NCBI GenBank assembly: GCA_021796055.1
Contig: JAJYOS010000012.1
Span: 1 to 19,045, forward strand
From: Bacteroidota bacterium
Lineage (GTDB): Bacteria > Bacteroidota > Kryptoniia > Kryptoniales > JAKASW01
DNA length: 19,045 nucleotides
Direction: 5' to 3'
Shown: positions 4,058 to 13,907 of the stretch, one piece after another
Layout of the letters: every line of letters starts with the position of its first letter
Numbering within the stretch: the first letter of the stretch is position 1
Made by a program: the position numbers and the translations under genes
The notes under the pieces: generated by a model
What the model saw: the letters and a program-made list of their open reading frames with translations, nothing else
The model's database searches: none
What the model was told of the DNA's origin: nothing

Positions 4058-6251
4058 TCCGGCGGTCACGCGTCCGCGAGTGAGTTATACCGGGAGGATC
4101 AATTTCCTGCGGGTTGTGCTGGCGCTCGTCTTTGTCGCTATTGTCGCGAAGCTCGTGATTATACAGGGAGTGCAGGGTTTCTATTATCACAGAGTAGCTC
4201 AGGACCAGTATGAAAGCCGCGTGGTCCTACAGGCGAACCGGGGAATGATTTTCGACAGGAACGGCAGCCTGATAGTTTCGAACAGCTACGGTTATTCATA
4301 TGCCGCCGACCCGCAGCTTCTCGACGACGCCGAAAAATCGAAAATCGCGAATGAATTTGCCCCGGTCTTCAATTTACCCATCTCCTATTTTCTCGACAGG
4401 TTAAACACGAAGGCCCGGTTCGTCTGGCTGGCGCGCAACGCGAGTCCCGCCCAGTCCGGTGCGCTGGCGGAATTCAGGATCTACGGTTTGATAAGACTTC
4501 AGGAACAGCAGAGGCTGTATCCGTACGGTTCCTCCGCGGGCCAGATACTCGGTTTTACTAACGTCGACGGAAAAGGTGCCAGCGGCGTGGAACTGGAGTT
4601 CGATTCTCTCCTCGCAGGCACAAACGGTTTCGAGATAATGCAGCGCGACGGTCTTGGGAGGAAAATGCCTTCCGTCGATTACCCGAAGGTCAATCCGATA
4701 GCCGGCTGCAACATCCAGCTCACGCTGGACATGAACATCGAGCAGATCGTCGAGCAGGAACTCGCCGCAGGAGTCCAGCGCACCGGTGCGGCTGCAGGGA
4801 CGGCGGTGTTCATGGATCCTACGACCGGGGAAGTACTGGCCATGGCGAATTACCCGTCCTTCAATCCCGCCGAATACGATGCGTACAGCTACGCCGATTC
4901 GAGGAACCGGGCGATCACAGACGTATTCGAGCCCGGCTCGACGTTCAAGATAGTCACAGCTTCCGCCGCTCTTGAAGAAGGGATAGAAAAACCGGACGAC
5001 ATTATATTTGCCGAGAACGGGCGGTACACGCTCTACGGGAGAGTCATTCAAGACTTTGAACAGGCCGGTTGGATCACGTTCAGACGTGCAGTAGAACTGT
5101 CAAGCAACATTGCCTTCTCAAAAATAGGCTGCAAGATCGGGGCGAACAAATTCTACAGATACGCAAGGGATTACGGGTTCGGTGCGCCGACCGGTATCGG
5201 GCTGCCCGGTGAGGTTCCGGGCGAGCTGAAGAAACCGTACGAATGGTCGAAGGTGTCGCTCCCGTTCATGTCATTCGGTTATGAAGTGCTCGTCACGAAT
5301 CTTCAGATGGCTCAGGCTTATGCTGCGGTTGCGAACGGAGGGACTCTGATGCAGCCGTATATCATAAATAAAATCACCGGTCCGAACGGCGATGTGGTTT
5401 TTCAGAACGAGCCGATGAAGATCCGTCGTGTCGTGACTCCCGACGTCGACCGCACTCTTACCGGCCTTTTTGTAGACGTCGTCGAGCAAGGAACCGGTGA
5501 AGAGGCCAAAATGAACGACCTTCTTATCGCGGGAAAAACAGGCACGGCGCAGAAGCTGGTCGACGGGAAATATTCGAAGGAATTCTATCACGCGTCATTC
5601 GCCGGATTTTTCCCGGTCCCGAATCCCCAGATTGCCGGCTACATAATGATAGACTCGCCGACGAAAGGCTACACGGGAGGTGCGGTGGCGGCCCCGATAT
5701 TCAAGAGGATAGCCGAACGCATATACGGCATCATGCAGCGGAAGACGACGAACCTGACGAACGCCGATATCAGAATGGCATTCAACACAAGCGGGAAGAG
5801 AGAAACCGGATCGAAGACCGCAGCCTTTATCCCCGCGGAAAATCAGGACAACACCAAAGGCGATGTGGTCCGGGTACCTGAGGTCTCGTTCCTCGACTAT
5901 TCATCCGCGGCGGCCATTCTAGAAAACTTCGGACTTCAGGCATCGCCGTCCGACCACGAAAATTTTATAATCCTTTCTGAGAAACCTTCGGCGGGGACTC
6001 TGGTCGCAAAAGGATCGACGATCATACTGAAGGTGGCGGACGCCAGTCATGTCACAAGAATGCCGGATTTCAGAGGCGCCAGTGTCCGAAATGCAACAAG
6101 CTTTCTCCTCTCTGCGGGGATACCTTTCCGCGTCGTCGGAAGCGGGAAGATCGTCGGACAATCTCCGAAAGCCGGGCAGCCGGTGAACAGAAACGTAAAT
6201 GTTATCATAAACTGCGAAAGCAAAGATTTCAACGTATCAGGGCTCTACTGA
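4035..6251 (+). CDS. ftsI: Septal class B penicillin-binding protein with two PASTA domains
   Basis: This is a 738-residue transpeptidase that cross-links septal peptidoglycan. The order is a short cytoplasmic tail, a membrane helix (about 24-45, LRVVLALVFVAIVAKLVII), a dimerisation/pedestal domain (about 62-220, including ANRGMIFDRNG) and a transpeptidase domain (about 255-565). The active-site motifs are intact: Ser302 in STFK (302-305), SSN (356-358) and KTG (501-503). Residues about 612-668 and 673-729 form two PASTA domains, with typical VPEVSFLDYSSAAAILENFG and MPDFRGASVRNATSFLLSAG starts. The tail makes it longer than E. coli FtsI (588 residues). It works with FtsW, also in this cluster. 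ATG 4035 lies inside ftsL, and the first membrane helix begins soon after it, so the start is credible. Confidence 0.95.
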   Translation: MQETRQDNPAVTRPRVSYTGRINFLRVVLALVFVAIVAKLVIIQGVQGFYYHRVAQDQYESRVVLQANRGMIFDRNGSLIVSNSYGYSYAADPQLLDDAEKSKIANEFAPVFNLPISYFLDRLNTKARFVWLARNASPAQSGALAEFRIYGLIRLQEQQRLYPYGSSAGQILGFTNVDGKGASGVELEFDSLLAGTNGFEIMQRDGLGRKMPSVDYPKVNPIAGCNIQLTLDMNIEQIVEQELAAGVQRTGAAAGTAVFMDPTTGEVLAMANYPSFNPAEYDAYSYADSRNRAITDVFEPGSTFKIVTASAALEEGIEKPDDIIFAENGRYTLYGRVIQDFEQAGWITFRRAVELSSNIAFSKIGCKIGANKFYRYARDYGFGAPTGIGLPGEVPGELKKPYEWSKVSLPFMSFGYEVLVTNLQMAQAYAAVANGGTLMQPYIINKITGPNGDVVFQNEPMKIRRVVTPDVDRTLTGLFVDVVEQGTGEEAKMNDLLIAGKTGTAQKLVDGKYSKEFYHASFAGFFPVPNPQIAGYIMIDSPTKGYTGGAVAAPIFKRIAERIYGIMQRKTTNLTNADIRMAFNTSGKRETGSKTAAFIPAENQDNTKGDVVRVPEVSFLDYSSAAAILENFGLQASPSDHENFIILSEKPSAGTLVAKGSTIILKVADASHVTRMPDFRGASVRNATSFLLSAGIPFRVVGSGKIVGQSPKAGQPVNRNVNVIINCESKDFNVSGLY

Positions 6252-7745
6252 ATGATGCTTGGTGAACTGATCAAAAATGTTTCGGTAACTGAAGTCGTCG
6301 GTGGCGTGGAAAGGGAGATTACCGAAATAGTCTATGATTCCCGGAAGGTGAACGAAGGTTCGCTTTTCGTCGCGCTCAAGGGAGCGCAGTCTGACGGGCA
6401 TCGTTTCATCGTAGATGCCGTAGGTAGCGGCGCGAGCGCGGTCGCGGTCGAGGACAACAGTATCGTCAACGACGACTACTTCCTCTCTCACCACACCACT
6501 AAACTACTTGTCCCCAGTACCCGCCGCGCTCTTGCGCTTATCGCCGCAAACTTTTTCAGGCACCCGGCCGAACGCCTGAAAGTCGTGGGTGTAACCGGCA
6601 CGAACGGAAAAACCACGAGCACATATCTTCTCAAAGCCATCCTTCAGTCGGCTGACGAGAAAGTCCTTCTGATCGGGACCATAGATTATATTTTCGGCGA
6701 TCGCTTGATCGAGACGGCGAGGAACACTACCCCGGAGTCGTTCGACGTTCAGCGAATGATGGCCTCGACGGTTGAACATGGTGGGACTTGTGCGGTCATG
6801 GAGGTGTCTTCCCACTCCCTCATGATGGACAGGGTTTACGGAATTCCGTTCAAAGTCGCATTGTTCACGAACCTTACTCAGGACCATCTCGACTTCCACA
6901 AGACGATGGAAGAATACTTCAAGGCGAAGAAGATCCTGTTCGATACGCTGCAGCCGGACAGCATAGCGGTCGTCAACATTGACGACAGCTACGGCGTGCG
7001 AATTGCCGCCGATACGAAGGCGAGAAAAGTATCTTACGGATTCGATGTGAAAGCAGATTTTCGTATAGTCGAGTCCGACTACAGCGCAGCCGGGACTGCC
7101 ATAACGATACAATATAACGGCAGAAACTTCTCAATCGATTCCAAACTTGTGGGCAAGTTCAACGCATACAACCTTACGGGCGCGTTTTCGGCAGCTGTAA
7201 GCATGGGCTACAGTCCGTCTTTGGCAGCCAGGGCCCTGGCGGGCGTCCAGAGTGTGAAGGGACGTTTCGAGAGAATCGATTCCGGAAAGGGTTTCGTCGT
7301 GGTAGTCGATTACGCACACTCTCCGGACTCGCTCCAGAAAACACTTCAGGCTGCCAGAGAAATACTGATGTCGGGCAGTAAGGGCGGAAGACTGATCACA
7401 GTCTTCGGATGCGGCGGGAACCGCGACCGCACGAAGCGCCCGAAGATGGGAAAAATATCCGAAGATCTAAGCGACCTGACGATCGTAACATCGGACAATC
7501 CTCGTTTCGAGGACCCGGATTCGATCGCGGATGAGGTTCTTGCCGGCACCACAAAAGGAAGCGACAAGGTTTTGAAAATTGTCGACAGGCATGACGCCAT
7601 TCTCGAGAGCCTGAAGAGAGCCCGCCCACATGACATCGTGGTTCTTGCGGGCAAGGGTCATGAGGACTACCAGGTCGTGAGGGATGTCAAGCTCCATTTC
7701 GATGATCGCGAAGAAGTTGAAAAAGCCCTTGGTTTGAGGAGTTGA
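6252..7745 (+). CDS. murE: UDP-MurNAc-L-Ala-D-Glu:meso-DAP ligase MurE
   Basis: The 497-residue ATP-dependent ligase adds the third amino acid of the stem peptide. The N-terminal UDP-binding domain shows YDSRKVNEGSLFVALKG. The central ATPase domain has the P-loop GVTGTNGKTTSTY (113-125), EVSSHSL and NLTQDHLDFH, with the likely carbamylated lysine in YFKAKK (about Lys226). The C-terminal domain has DYAHSPDSL, GCGGNRDRTKRP and DNPR (415-418). DNPR is the recognised motif for meso-diaminopimelate rather than lysine, as expected of a Gram-negative wall. ATG 6252 directly follows the ftsI stop. A second ATG at 6255 is equally possible. Confidence 0.96.
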   Translation: MMLGELIKNVSVTEVVGGVEREITEIVYDSRKVNEGSLFVALKGAQSDGHRFIVDAVGSGASAVAVEDNSIVNDDYFLSHHTTKLLVPSTRRALALIAANFFRHPAERLKVVGVTGTNGKTTSTYLLKAILQSADEKVLLIGTIDYIFGDRLIETARNTTPESFDVQRMMASTVEHGGTCAVMEVSSHSLMMDRVYGIPFKVALFTNLTQDHLDFHKTMEEYFKAKKILFDTLQPDSIAVVNIDDSYGVRIAADTKARKVSYGFDVKADFRIVESDYSAAGTAITIQYNGRNFSIDSKLVGKFNAYNLTGAFSAAVSMGYSPSLAARALAGVQSVKGRFERIDSGKGFVVVVDYAHSPDSLQKTLQAAREILMSGSKGGRLITVFGCGGNRDRTKRPKMGKISEDLSDLTIVTSDNPRFEDPDSIADEVLAGTTKGSDKVLKIVDRHDAILESLKRARPHDIVVLAGKGHEDYQVVRDVKLHFDDREEVEKALGLRS

Positions 7746-9136
7746 TAACGTTGGACGATATACGCGGGATTAGAGGTGTGGAATTGATGAGCACGAGTCT
7801 TAAATGTGTTTCCGGTGTCTCCACCGATTCACGCAGCGTCTCGCGCGGACAATTATTCTTTGCGTTGAAGGGTGAAAATTTCGACGGACATTCGTACGTC
7901 TCCGACGCGCTTGCAAAAGGAGCTGCCTGCGCGGTTGTCGACAGAAAGTGGTACATGAGCAGCGAACACTCATCTGCACAGCCGTTTGCAGTCGTCGACG
8001 ATACGACGAAGGCGCTTGGCGACCTTGCCCGGATATACCGGAGGAAATTCGATATGCCGGTGATAGCAGTCGGCGGTTCGAACGGCAAGACGACCACGAA
8101 GGAGATGGTCGGAAGAGTGTTGGCGAGAAAATACAGGGTCGCGAAAACGGCAGCTAACCACAACAACCAGATAGGTGTTCCACTCACGATCTTCGATATG
8201 CGCAAATCACATGAGGCGGCGGTGGTCGAGATCGGCACCAACCATTTCGGCGAGATTCAGCGGCTATGTGAGATCCTCGAGCCGAGCGCAGGGCTGATCA
8301 CTAATATAGGTAACGAACATCTGGAGTTTTTCGGCGACCTCGACGGCGTGGAAAAAGAAGAGGGAATGCTCTTCGGTTTTCTGGCGAAAACAAAAGGAAC
8401 AGCCTTCGTCAACACGGACGACAGCCGCATTATCGGCCTGTCGAAAGCGGTCCGACACAGATTCACATACGGTTTCCAGGGCGGTTCACGTAGGAATCTT
8501 TCGGCACGGTTGTTCGGATTCGATTCAAGGGGCTGCGCACTTTTCGAAATAAAATTTGAGGGAAAAACAGAACTCGTCCACCTGAACGTTCCTGGGATCC
8601 ACAATGCTATGAACGCACTTGCGGCAGCAGCGGTCGGAATCCGGTACGGCGTCGGTCATCGGGACGTGAAGAGGGCACTCGAGACATTCAAGTCTTACGA
8701 AAAGAGGATGCAAATACTCAAGATAGCCGGAGTCACGATTCTTAACGATACTTACAATTCCAATCCTGAGTCCGCGATAGCGGCACTCCGTTGGATGTCG
8801 ATGGTGCGCTCCAGAGGAAAAAGAATCGCGGTACTGGCAGACATGCTCGAGCTCGGGGGGGCATCGATGCGCGAACATCAGAGGGTCGGCGGCGAAGTCG
8901 CGAATGAAAAGGTCGACCGGCTTTTTACTTTCGGAGAGATGGCCCGAGACATTGCAGCCGGCGCCGATGGCGGTGCAGAGACTGAATCGTTCAGCGATAA
9001 GCGGGAACTCTCGGAGAAGCTGCTGAAGACTGTAAGGCCGGGAGATGTGGTCCTCGTGAAAGGATCACGCGGAATGAAGATGGAAGAAGTCGTCGACGCC
9101 TTGATCAGCGGGCTTGAGGCCGGGAGGACGCAATAA
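7742..9136 (+). CDS. murF: UDP-MurNAc-tripeptide:D-Ala-D-Ala ligase MurF
   Basis: The 464-residue ligase adds D-Ala-D-Ala to complete UDP-MurNAc-pentapeptide. Family marks are STDSRSVSRGQLFFALKG near the N terminus, the P-loop VGGSNGKTTTKE (110-121), the MurF signature NHNNQIGVPLT (139-149), VVEIGTNHFGEI and NDTYNSNPESAIAAL. Translation starts at TTG. The TTG at 7742 overlaps the murE stop (TTGA) but abuts GAGGAG (7736-7741) with no spacing. The in-frame TTG at 7751 sits 9 bases after that GAGGAG and may be the true start, shortening the product by three residues. The substrate D-Ala-D-Ala comes from Ddl, whose gene is not in this cluster. Confidence 0.94.
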   Translation: MITLDDIRGIRGVELMSTSLKCVSGVSTDSRSVSRGQLFFALKGENFDGHSYVSDALAKGAACAVVDRKWYMSSEHSSAQPFAVVDDTTKALGDLARIYRRKFDMPVIAVGGSNGKTTTKEMVGRVLARKYRVAKTAANHNNQIGVPLTIFDMRKSHEAAVVEIGTNHFGEIQRLCEILEPSAGLITNIGNEHLEFFGDLDGVEKEEGMLFGFLAKTKGTAFVNTDDSRIIGLSKAVRHRFTYGFQGGSRRNLSARLFGFDSRGCALFEIKFEGKTELVHLNVPGIHNAMNALAAAAVGIRYGVGHRDVKRALETFKSYEKRMQILKIAGVTILNDTYNSNPESAIAALRWMSMVRSRGKRIAVLADMLELGGASMREHQRVGGEVANEKVDRLFTFGEMARDIAAGADGGAETESFSDKRELSEKLLKTVRPGDVVLVKGSRGMKMEEVVDALISGLEAGRTQ

Positions 9137-10245
9137 TGCTGTACTACTTATTCGACCTGCTGGAGAGGCAATTTCATCCGCCGGGTTTCGGTGTCTTCAG
9201 GTACATCACTTTCAGGTCGGCGCTTGCGGCGTTGACGGCGCTGTTTATCAGCTTCGTCATCGGACCGATTGTTATAAGGATGCTGCACAAACACCAGATC
9301 GGCGAGCAGGTAAAAGTCGAGGGGCCTAAATCTCATCTGTCGAAGGCAGGAACGCCGACAATGGGAGGAATCATTATATTGGGTTCAGTGATTGTGCCGC
9401 TGCTGCTATGGGGAGACCTTACGAATCCATACGTGCTTTTGATACTCTTCATAACGGTTTGGCTCGGCATCCTCGGATTTGCCGACGATTACCTGAAAGT
9501 CATCAAGAAAAAACGCAAGGGGCTGATCGCGCGATACAAACTTATCGGCCAGATAGCGATTGGTCTTCTCGCGGGTGCGGCACTCTACTTTTCACCCCAA
9601 CTTCACCCGTTCAATTCCATAACTACTGTGCCTTTCTTCAAGAACCTGAATTTCGATTACGGTCTCTTTTATATACCGGTGGTCATCTTTATAATCACGG
9701 CTACATCGAACGCGGTGAACCTGACCGACGGGCTGGACGGACTCGCCATCGGTTCGGTCGGCATTACGGCGCTTACGCTCGCACTGATGTGCTACGTCTC
9801 GGGAAACATCGAGTTCAGCCGGTACCTGAACATTATTTATCTCCGCGGATCGGGAGAACTCACGGTTTATTGTTTCGCGCTTGTGGGAGCGTCCCTCGGT
9901 TTTCTCTGGTACAATACATACCCCGCTCAGGTATTCATGGGCGATACCGGATCTCTTGCCCTCGGCGGGGCTATCGCCGGCATATCTATCATGATCAAAA
10001 AGGAGCTTGTGCTCCCGATTATCGGCGGAATCTTCGTGGCGGAGGAGATTTCCGTGATCATGCAGGTCCTCTATTTCAGGTACACAAAGAGGAAATACGG
10101 CGAGGGGAGGCGCATCTTCAAGATGGCCCCTCTCCATCATCACTTCGAACTTGACGGCGTATCGGAGCCGAAAATTGTCACAAGATTTTATATCGTCGGG
10201 ATTCTCCTGGCGATTCTGAGCCTGACTACTTTCAAGGTGAGATAA
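9136..10245 (+). CDS. mraY: Phospho-MurNAc-pentapeptide translocase MraY
   Basis: The 369-residue, roughly ten-helix inner-membrane enzyme transfers phospho-MurNAc-pentapeptide to undecaprenyl phosphate, giving lipid I. Diagnostic motifs are KSHLSKAGTPTMGG (65-78), the metal-binding aspartates in GFADDYLK (Asp117, Asp118), NAVNLTDGLDGLA (192-204), FMGDTGSLALGG (Asp270) and PLHHHFE (332-338). The fit is full length. GGGAGG (9122-9127) lies upstream, and ATG 9136 shares one base with the murF stop (TAATG). Confidence 0.97.
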   Translation: MLYYLFDLLERQFHPPGFGVFRYITFRSALAALTALFISFVIGPIVIRMLHKHQIGEQVKVEGPKSHLSKAGTPTMGGIIILGSVIVPLLLWGDLTNPYVLLILFITVWLGILGFADDYLKVIKKKRKGLIARYKLIGQIAIGLLAGAALYFSPQLHPFNSITTVPFFKNLNFDYGLFYIPVVIFIITATSNAVNLTDGLDGLAIGSVGITALTLALMCYVSGNIEFSRYLNIIYLRGSGELTVYCFALVGASLGFLWYNTYPAQVFMGDTGSLALGGAIAGISIMIKKELVLPIIGGIFVAEEISVIMQVLYFRYTKRKYGEGRRIFKMAPLHHHFELDGVSEPKIVTRFYIVGILLAILSLTTFKVR

Positions 10246-10246
10246 A

Positions 10247-11602
10247 TTGGGCAAACCGGAAAAAATAAAGTCCGCAAGAGTATCGATCCTTGGCGCCGCG
10301 AGGAGCGGGTTAGCGGTCGCCAGACTTCTCAAGGCTAATGGCGCAGATGTTTTCGTCAGCGATAAGAAGCCTCTCGAGGAGGCGGCCCAGCAGATTCAGA
10401 TCCTCGAAAGCATCGGCGTGGAGCATGAGTTCGGTTCTCATTCGGACAGGTTGTTCGATGCGGATTTCATGGTTGTCAGTCCCGGCGTTCCCTCGAACCT
10501 CAATCTCGTCCAGCATGCGATGAAAGTCGGACTGAAAGTGTACAGTGAGGTCGAAGTTGCTTCCTGGTTCTGCCGCGCCCCTATCGTGGCAATCACGGGA
10601 TCGAACGGCAAGACCACTACGACGACACTGATCGGAAAGATTTTCGAGAAGTCCGGCCGCAAAACCGTCGTCGCAGGCAACATCGGGTACCCGATATCGG
10701 ATTACGTCGCCGACATGGATGAGCAGGCAGTCGCAGTGCTGGAAGTGTCGAGTTTCCAGCTCGACCACGTCGACACATTCAAACCGAAGGTTGCGGTATT
10801 GCTGAACATAACGCCTGACCATCTCGACAGGTACGAGAATTACCAGGCATACATGAACTCAAAGTTCAGAATTTTCATGAACCAAACGGCGGATGACACA
10901 TCCGTGTACAGCCACGATGACGAGGCAGTCGAAAAGCACTGCCGGGACTTGAAGACTATTCTAAAGCCTTTCAGTGTCAAAGACAGGATCAACTGCGGCG
11001 GATTCGTGGATGATGAGAAATTGTATTTGGTCGAAAACGGCGAACCGGTCTATCTGATGGATTGGAAGGAGATAAAAATACGGGGAGTTCATAACCTGTA
11101 TAACTCCTTCGCGTCGGCGTTGGCAGCAAGGTCACTCGATGTCGACATGGAAGTCATAGCCGACACCCTGAGAGAATTTCCAGGCGTCGAACACAGACTC
11201 GAGCCGGTACGCGAGCTTGACGGCGTGAGATACGTGAACGATTCCAAGGCGACCAACGTGGACGCGGTCTGGTATGCGCTGGGAAGTTTCGATGCGCCGA
11301 TCGTCCTCATAGCCGGTGGAAAAGACAAAGGCAACGACTACTCTCCTCTCTTCGAACCGGTGAAAAACAAAGTTCGCGCCATGATACTCATCGGAATGGC
11401 TGCCCCGAAGATGCAGAAAGAGTTTTCCGAAAAGACGAAATGTGTGATGGCCGCCTCGATGGAAGACGCGGTCGCCAAGGCACGGCGCGAGGCAAAGAAG
11501 GGAGACGTCGTCCTGCTCTCTCCCGCCTGCGCGAGTTTCGATATGTTCCAGGATTACGAACACAGAGGAAGGGAATTCAAAAGACTGGTGATGGAGCTGT
11601 GA
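10247..11602 (+). CDS. murD: UDP-MurNAc-L-alanine:D-glutamate ligase MurD
   Basis: The 451-residue ligase adds D-glutamate, the second residue of the stem peptide. It begins with a Rossmann-like UDP-binding part (SILGAARSGLAVARLL), then the ATPase P-loop ITGSNGKTTTTTLIG (116-130), GNIGYP, EVSSFQLDHV, NITPDHLDRY and the C-terminal YVNDSKATNVDAV and GGKDKGNDY motifs. Translation starts at TTG 10247, one base after the mraY stop, with AAGGTGA (10234-10240) at a good distance. The stop overlaps the GTG start of ftsW. No oddities in the enzyme core. Confidence 0.95.
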   Translation: MGKPEKIKSARVSILGAARSGLAVARLLKANGADVFVSDKKPLEEAAQQIQILESIGVEHEFGSHSDRLFDADFMVVSPGVPSNLNLVQHAMKVGLKVYSEVEVASWFCRAPIVAITGSNGKTTTTTLIGKIFEKSGRKTVVAGNIGYPISDYVADMDEQAVAVLEVSSFQLDHVDTFKPKVAVLLNITPDHLDRYENYQAYMNSKFRIFMNQTADDTSVYSHDDEAVEKHCRDLKTILKPFSVKDRINCGGFVDDEKLYLVENGEPVYLMDWKEIKIRGVHNLYNSFASALAARSLDVDMEVIADTLREFPGVEHRLEPVRELDGVRYVNDSKATNVDAVWYALGSFDAPIVLIAGGKDKGNDYSPLFEPVKNKVRAMILIGMAAPKMQKEFSEKTKCVMAASMEDAVAKARREAKKGDVVLLSPACASFDMFQDYEHRGREFKRLVMEL

Positions 11603-12819
11603 ACCGTTCCGCATCAAATATTGGAAGCGCGGATTTGCAGACTGCGCAAGCAGGCGAGAATCGTATCAAACCGGCCGACAAGTGGTTCCTGTTCGCGATA
11701 CTTTCTCTTATGTTCATGAGCCTGGTGGTCGTATACAGCGCGAGTGCCTTCTGGGCCGAGCTGAAATTCCAAAACCCTGCGTATCTGCTTCGGAGCCACC
11801 TCTTTAAAGTTGTGATCGGGATGTTCCTGATTTTTGCCGTCGCGAAACTTGACTATCACAGGTACCAGAAGTATGCGTTCCACCTGCTGGTCATCGCCGC
11901 ATTTCTCGTCCTTGTTGCAATCGGGCAGCGTGTAATCATAAAGGGCGCGGCCCGCTGGATACATCTCGGGATATTTAGTTTCGAGCCTTCAGAGGTAGCG
12001 CGCATGGCCGTACTCTTTTTCGTCGCGGCATATCTCTCTGAAAACGCCGAAAAACTCGCGGATTACCGGGTTTTGATGACACCCGTAGTTGCTACGCTTG
12101 TTGTCGCCGGATTGATCGTTCTGCAGCCAAATTTCAGTACCGCCTTTATGATTCTGGCTGTCGTCGGCGTGATGTTCCTCGCCGGTGGTGTGCGGAAAAG
12201 ACACCTTGTCGCGCTTTTCGGAGCAGCCGTTGCTGTCGGCGCAGTGGTACTAATATTTGAGTCTTATCGCGTTCACAGGATCGAGACGTGGCTGAATCAC
12301 GGCGCCGGGAATTACCAGGTGCGACAGTCGGTAATCGGTTTCGGAAACGGCGGTATATTGGGCGTCGGGCCGGGCAACAGCAGGCAGCGGAATCTGTTCC
12401 TGCCGGAATCGTACGGAGATTTCATCTATTCCATCATCGGTGAGGAATACGGTTTGTGGGGATCGACGCTTGTGCTGCTGATATTTCTCTTCATTGCGTT
12501 TCGCGGGACGGCGATTGCCAAGCGGGCGCCCGACAGGTTCGGTTATCTTCTCGCGACAGGAGTTACGACCGGAATCTGCTCATACGCGTTCGTGAATGCG
12601 GGAGTGGCGACCGGACTCTTTCCCACTACCGGACTTCCGATGCCGTTCGTGAGCTATGGCGGAACGGCAATGATCATAAACTCCATTGCTGTCGGAATTC
12701 TTCTGAATGTTTCCAAACAGGTCCCGGATTTGAGAGAAACTCAATCTGCGGTATCACGAGCGTTTCGGAAATCCAAAGTGAGAAGCGATGAGCCCGTCGT
12801 GGGGAGGATATACAGCTGA
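11599..12819 (+). CDS. ftsW: SEDS-family septal glycosyltransferase FtsW
   Basis: The product is about 406 residues with roughly ten membrane helices and polymerises lipid II with FtsI at the septum. SEDS motifs are YSASAFWAE, GAARWIHLGIFSFEPSE (116-132), LQPNFSTAF, FGNGGILGVGPGNSRQ (248-263), PESYGDFIYSIIGEEYG (269-285, with the presumed catalytic Asp274) and PTTGLPMPFVSYGGTAMI. The frame stays open upstream into murD, but that part is a shadow of murD. GTG 11599 overlaps the murD TGA by 3 bases (GTGA) and gives a normal FtsW N terminus, so I chose it. The last ~30 residues are a charged cytoplasmic tail. Confidence 0.93.
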   Translation: MNRSASNIGSADLQTAQAGENRIKPADKWFLFAILSLMFMSLVVVYSASAFWAELKFQNPAYLLRSHLFKVVIGMFLIFAVAKLDYHRYQKYAFHLLVIAAFLVLVAIGQRVIIKGAARWIHLGIFSFEPSEVARMAVLFFVAAYLSENAEKLADYRVLMTPVVATLVVAGLIVLQPNFSTAFMILAVVGVMFLAGGVRKRHLVALFGAAVAVGAVVLIFESYRVHRIETWLNHGAGNYQVRQSVIGFGNGGILGVGPGNSRQRNLFLPESYGDFIYSIIGEEYGLWGSTLVLLIFLFIAFRGTAIAKRAPDRFGYLLATGVTTGICSYAFVNAGVATGLFPTTGLPMPFVSYGGTAMIINSIAVGILLNVSKQVPDLRETQSAVSRAFRKSKVRSDEPVVGRIYS

Positions 12820-13907
12820 TGGTACGCGTGGTGTTGGCAGGAGGAGGTACCGGCGGTCATGTATTCCCGGCAGTTGCGATTGCGGAAAGACTTATGACGA
12901 CCAGGGATGTCGACGTAATGTTTGTCGGAACGAAGAACAAGATCGAGGCGCGAGTCGTGCCGCAGCTCGGATACAAGTTCCATGCGATATGGATCGGCGG
13001 TTTCTCCAGGAAGTTCAGGCTTTCGAATTTCCTGCTGCCGCTGAAGATAATTGTGTCGGTCGCGCAATCACTGAAGCTGCTCATGACGTACAGGCCTCAG
13101 GTAGTAGTCGGTACCGGCGGATATGTTTCGGGTCCGGTGTGCGCTGCGGCGGTCATGACGAGAACACCTATCGTCCTCCAGGAACACAACAGCTATCCCG
13201 GAGCGATGACAAGGCTGTTCGCGCCGTTCGCACGCGAAATACACATTGCTTTTGAGTCATCGAGAAGGTATTTTCGTGTGCGCCGCAGTTTGTACCTGAC
13301 GGGGAGTCCCGTCAGAAAAATGCCGAGGGTAAAGCGAGAGGAAGCGCTGAACTTCTTCGGCCTAAGCGCTGAGAGAAGAACACTCCTTGTTACAGGCGGC
13401 AGTCTGGGAGCGGTAAAACTCAACAGTGCAGTCTCAAAAGTCGTTGACGAGTTAATAAGCCGCAAATACCAGTTGATATGGCAGACGGGCTCCGTTGATT
13501 ACGAGAGAATCAGCGAGAGCCAAAAGAATCACTCGGATTGCATCCGGGTTGAGAAGTTTGTAGAGAGAATGGATTACGCCTATGCGGCGGCCGATGCTGC
13601 CGTTTGCAGGGGCGGCGCTACCACTATCGCTGAACTTATCTACTTCAACCTCCCGGCTTTAATCATCCCCTATCCTTACGCTGCAGCGAATCACCAGGCG
13701 GAAAATGCCCGCGCCCTTGTGGAGAGCGGCGCGGCCGTCATGGTACAGGAATCAGATGCGGAAGAAAAGTTTGCGAAGGAACTCCTTGGTCTTCTTGATG
13801 ATCCTTCCCGGCTCGATTTTATGCGCAGAAAAATCGGAGAGCTCTCGCACGAAGACGCCGCAGACGTGATAGCCAAATCGGTATTGAGGATAGCCGAAAA
13901 TGAGTAA
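12819..13907 (+). CDS. murG: Lipid II synthase MurG (GlcNAc transferase)
   Basis: The 362-residue peripheral membrane GT-B enzyme adds GlcNAc from UDP-GlcNAc to lipid I, giving lipid II. N-terminal motifs are the glycine-rich LAGGGTGGHVFPAVAIAERL (6-25), GTGGYVSGP and QEHNSYPG (121-128). C-terminal UDP-GlcNAc binding shows TGGSLGA, CRGGATTIAEL (263-273, with the conserved Glu272), LPALIIPYP and NHQAENA (291-297). GGAGGA (12803-12808) lies 10 bases before ATG 12819, which shares one base with the ftsW stop. The 3' end overlaps the next gene by 8 bases. Confidence 0.96.
   Translation: MVRVVLAGGGTGGHVFPAVAIAERLMTTRDVDVMFVGTKNKIEARVVPQLGYKFHAIWIGGFSRKFRLSNFLLPLKIIVSVAQSLKLLMTYRPQVVVGTGGYVSGPVCAAAVMTRTPIVLQEHNSYPGAMTRLFAPFAREIHIAFESSRRYFRVRRSLYLTGSPVRKMPRVKREEALNFFGLSAERRTLLVTGGSLGAVKLNSAVSKVVDELISRKYQLIWQTGSVDYERISESQKNHSDCIRVEKFVERMDYAYAAADAAVCRGGATTIAELIYFNLPALIIPYPYAAANHQAENARALVESGAAVMVQESDAEEKFAKELLGLLDDPSRLDFMRRKIGELSHEDAADVIAKSVLRIAENE

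Noticed and set aside
11440..11598. N-terminal extension of ftsW upstream of GTG 11599
   Set aside because: The added residues are Arg/Gly-rich and overlap the murD C terminus in another frame. FtsW proteins do not carry such an extension, and GTG 11599 has the usual 4-base stop/start overlap.
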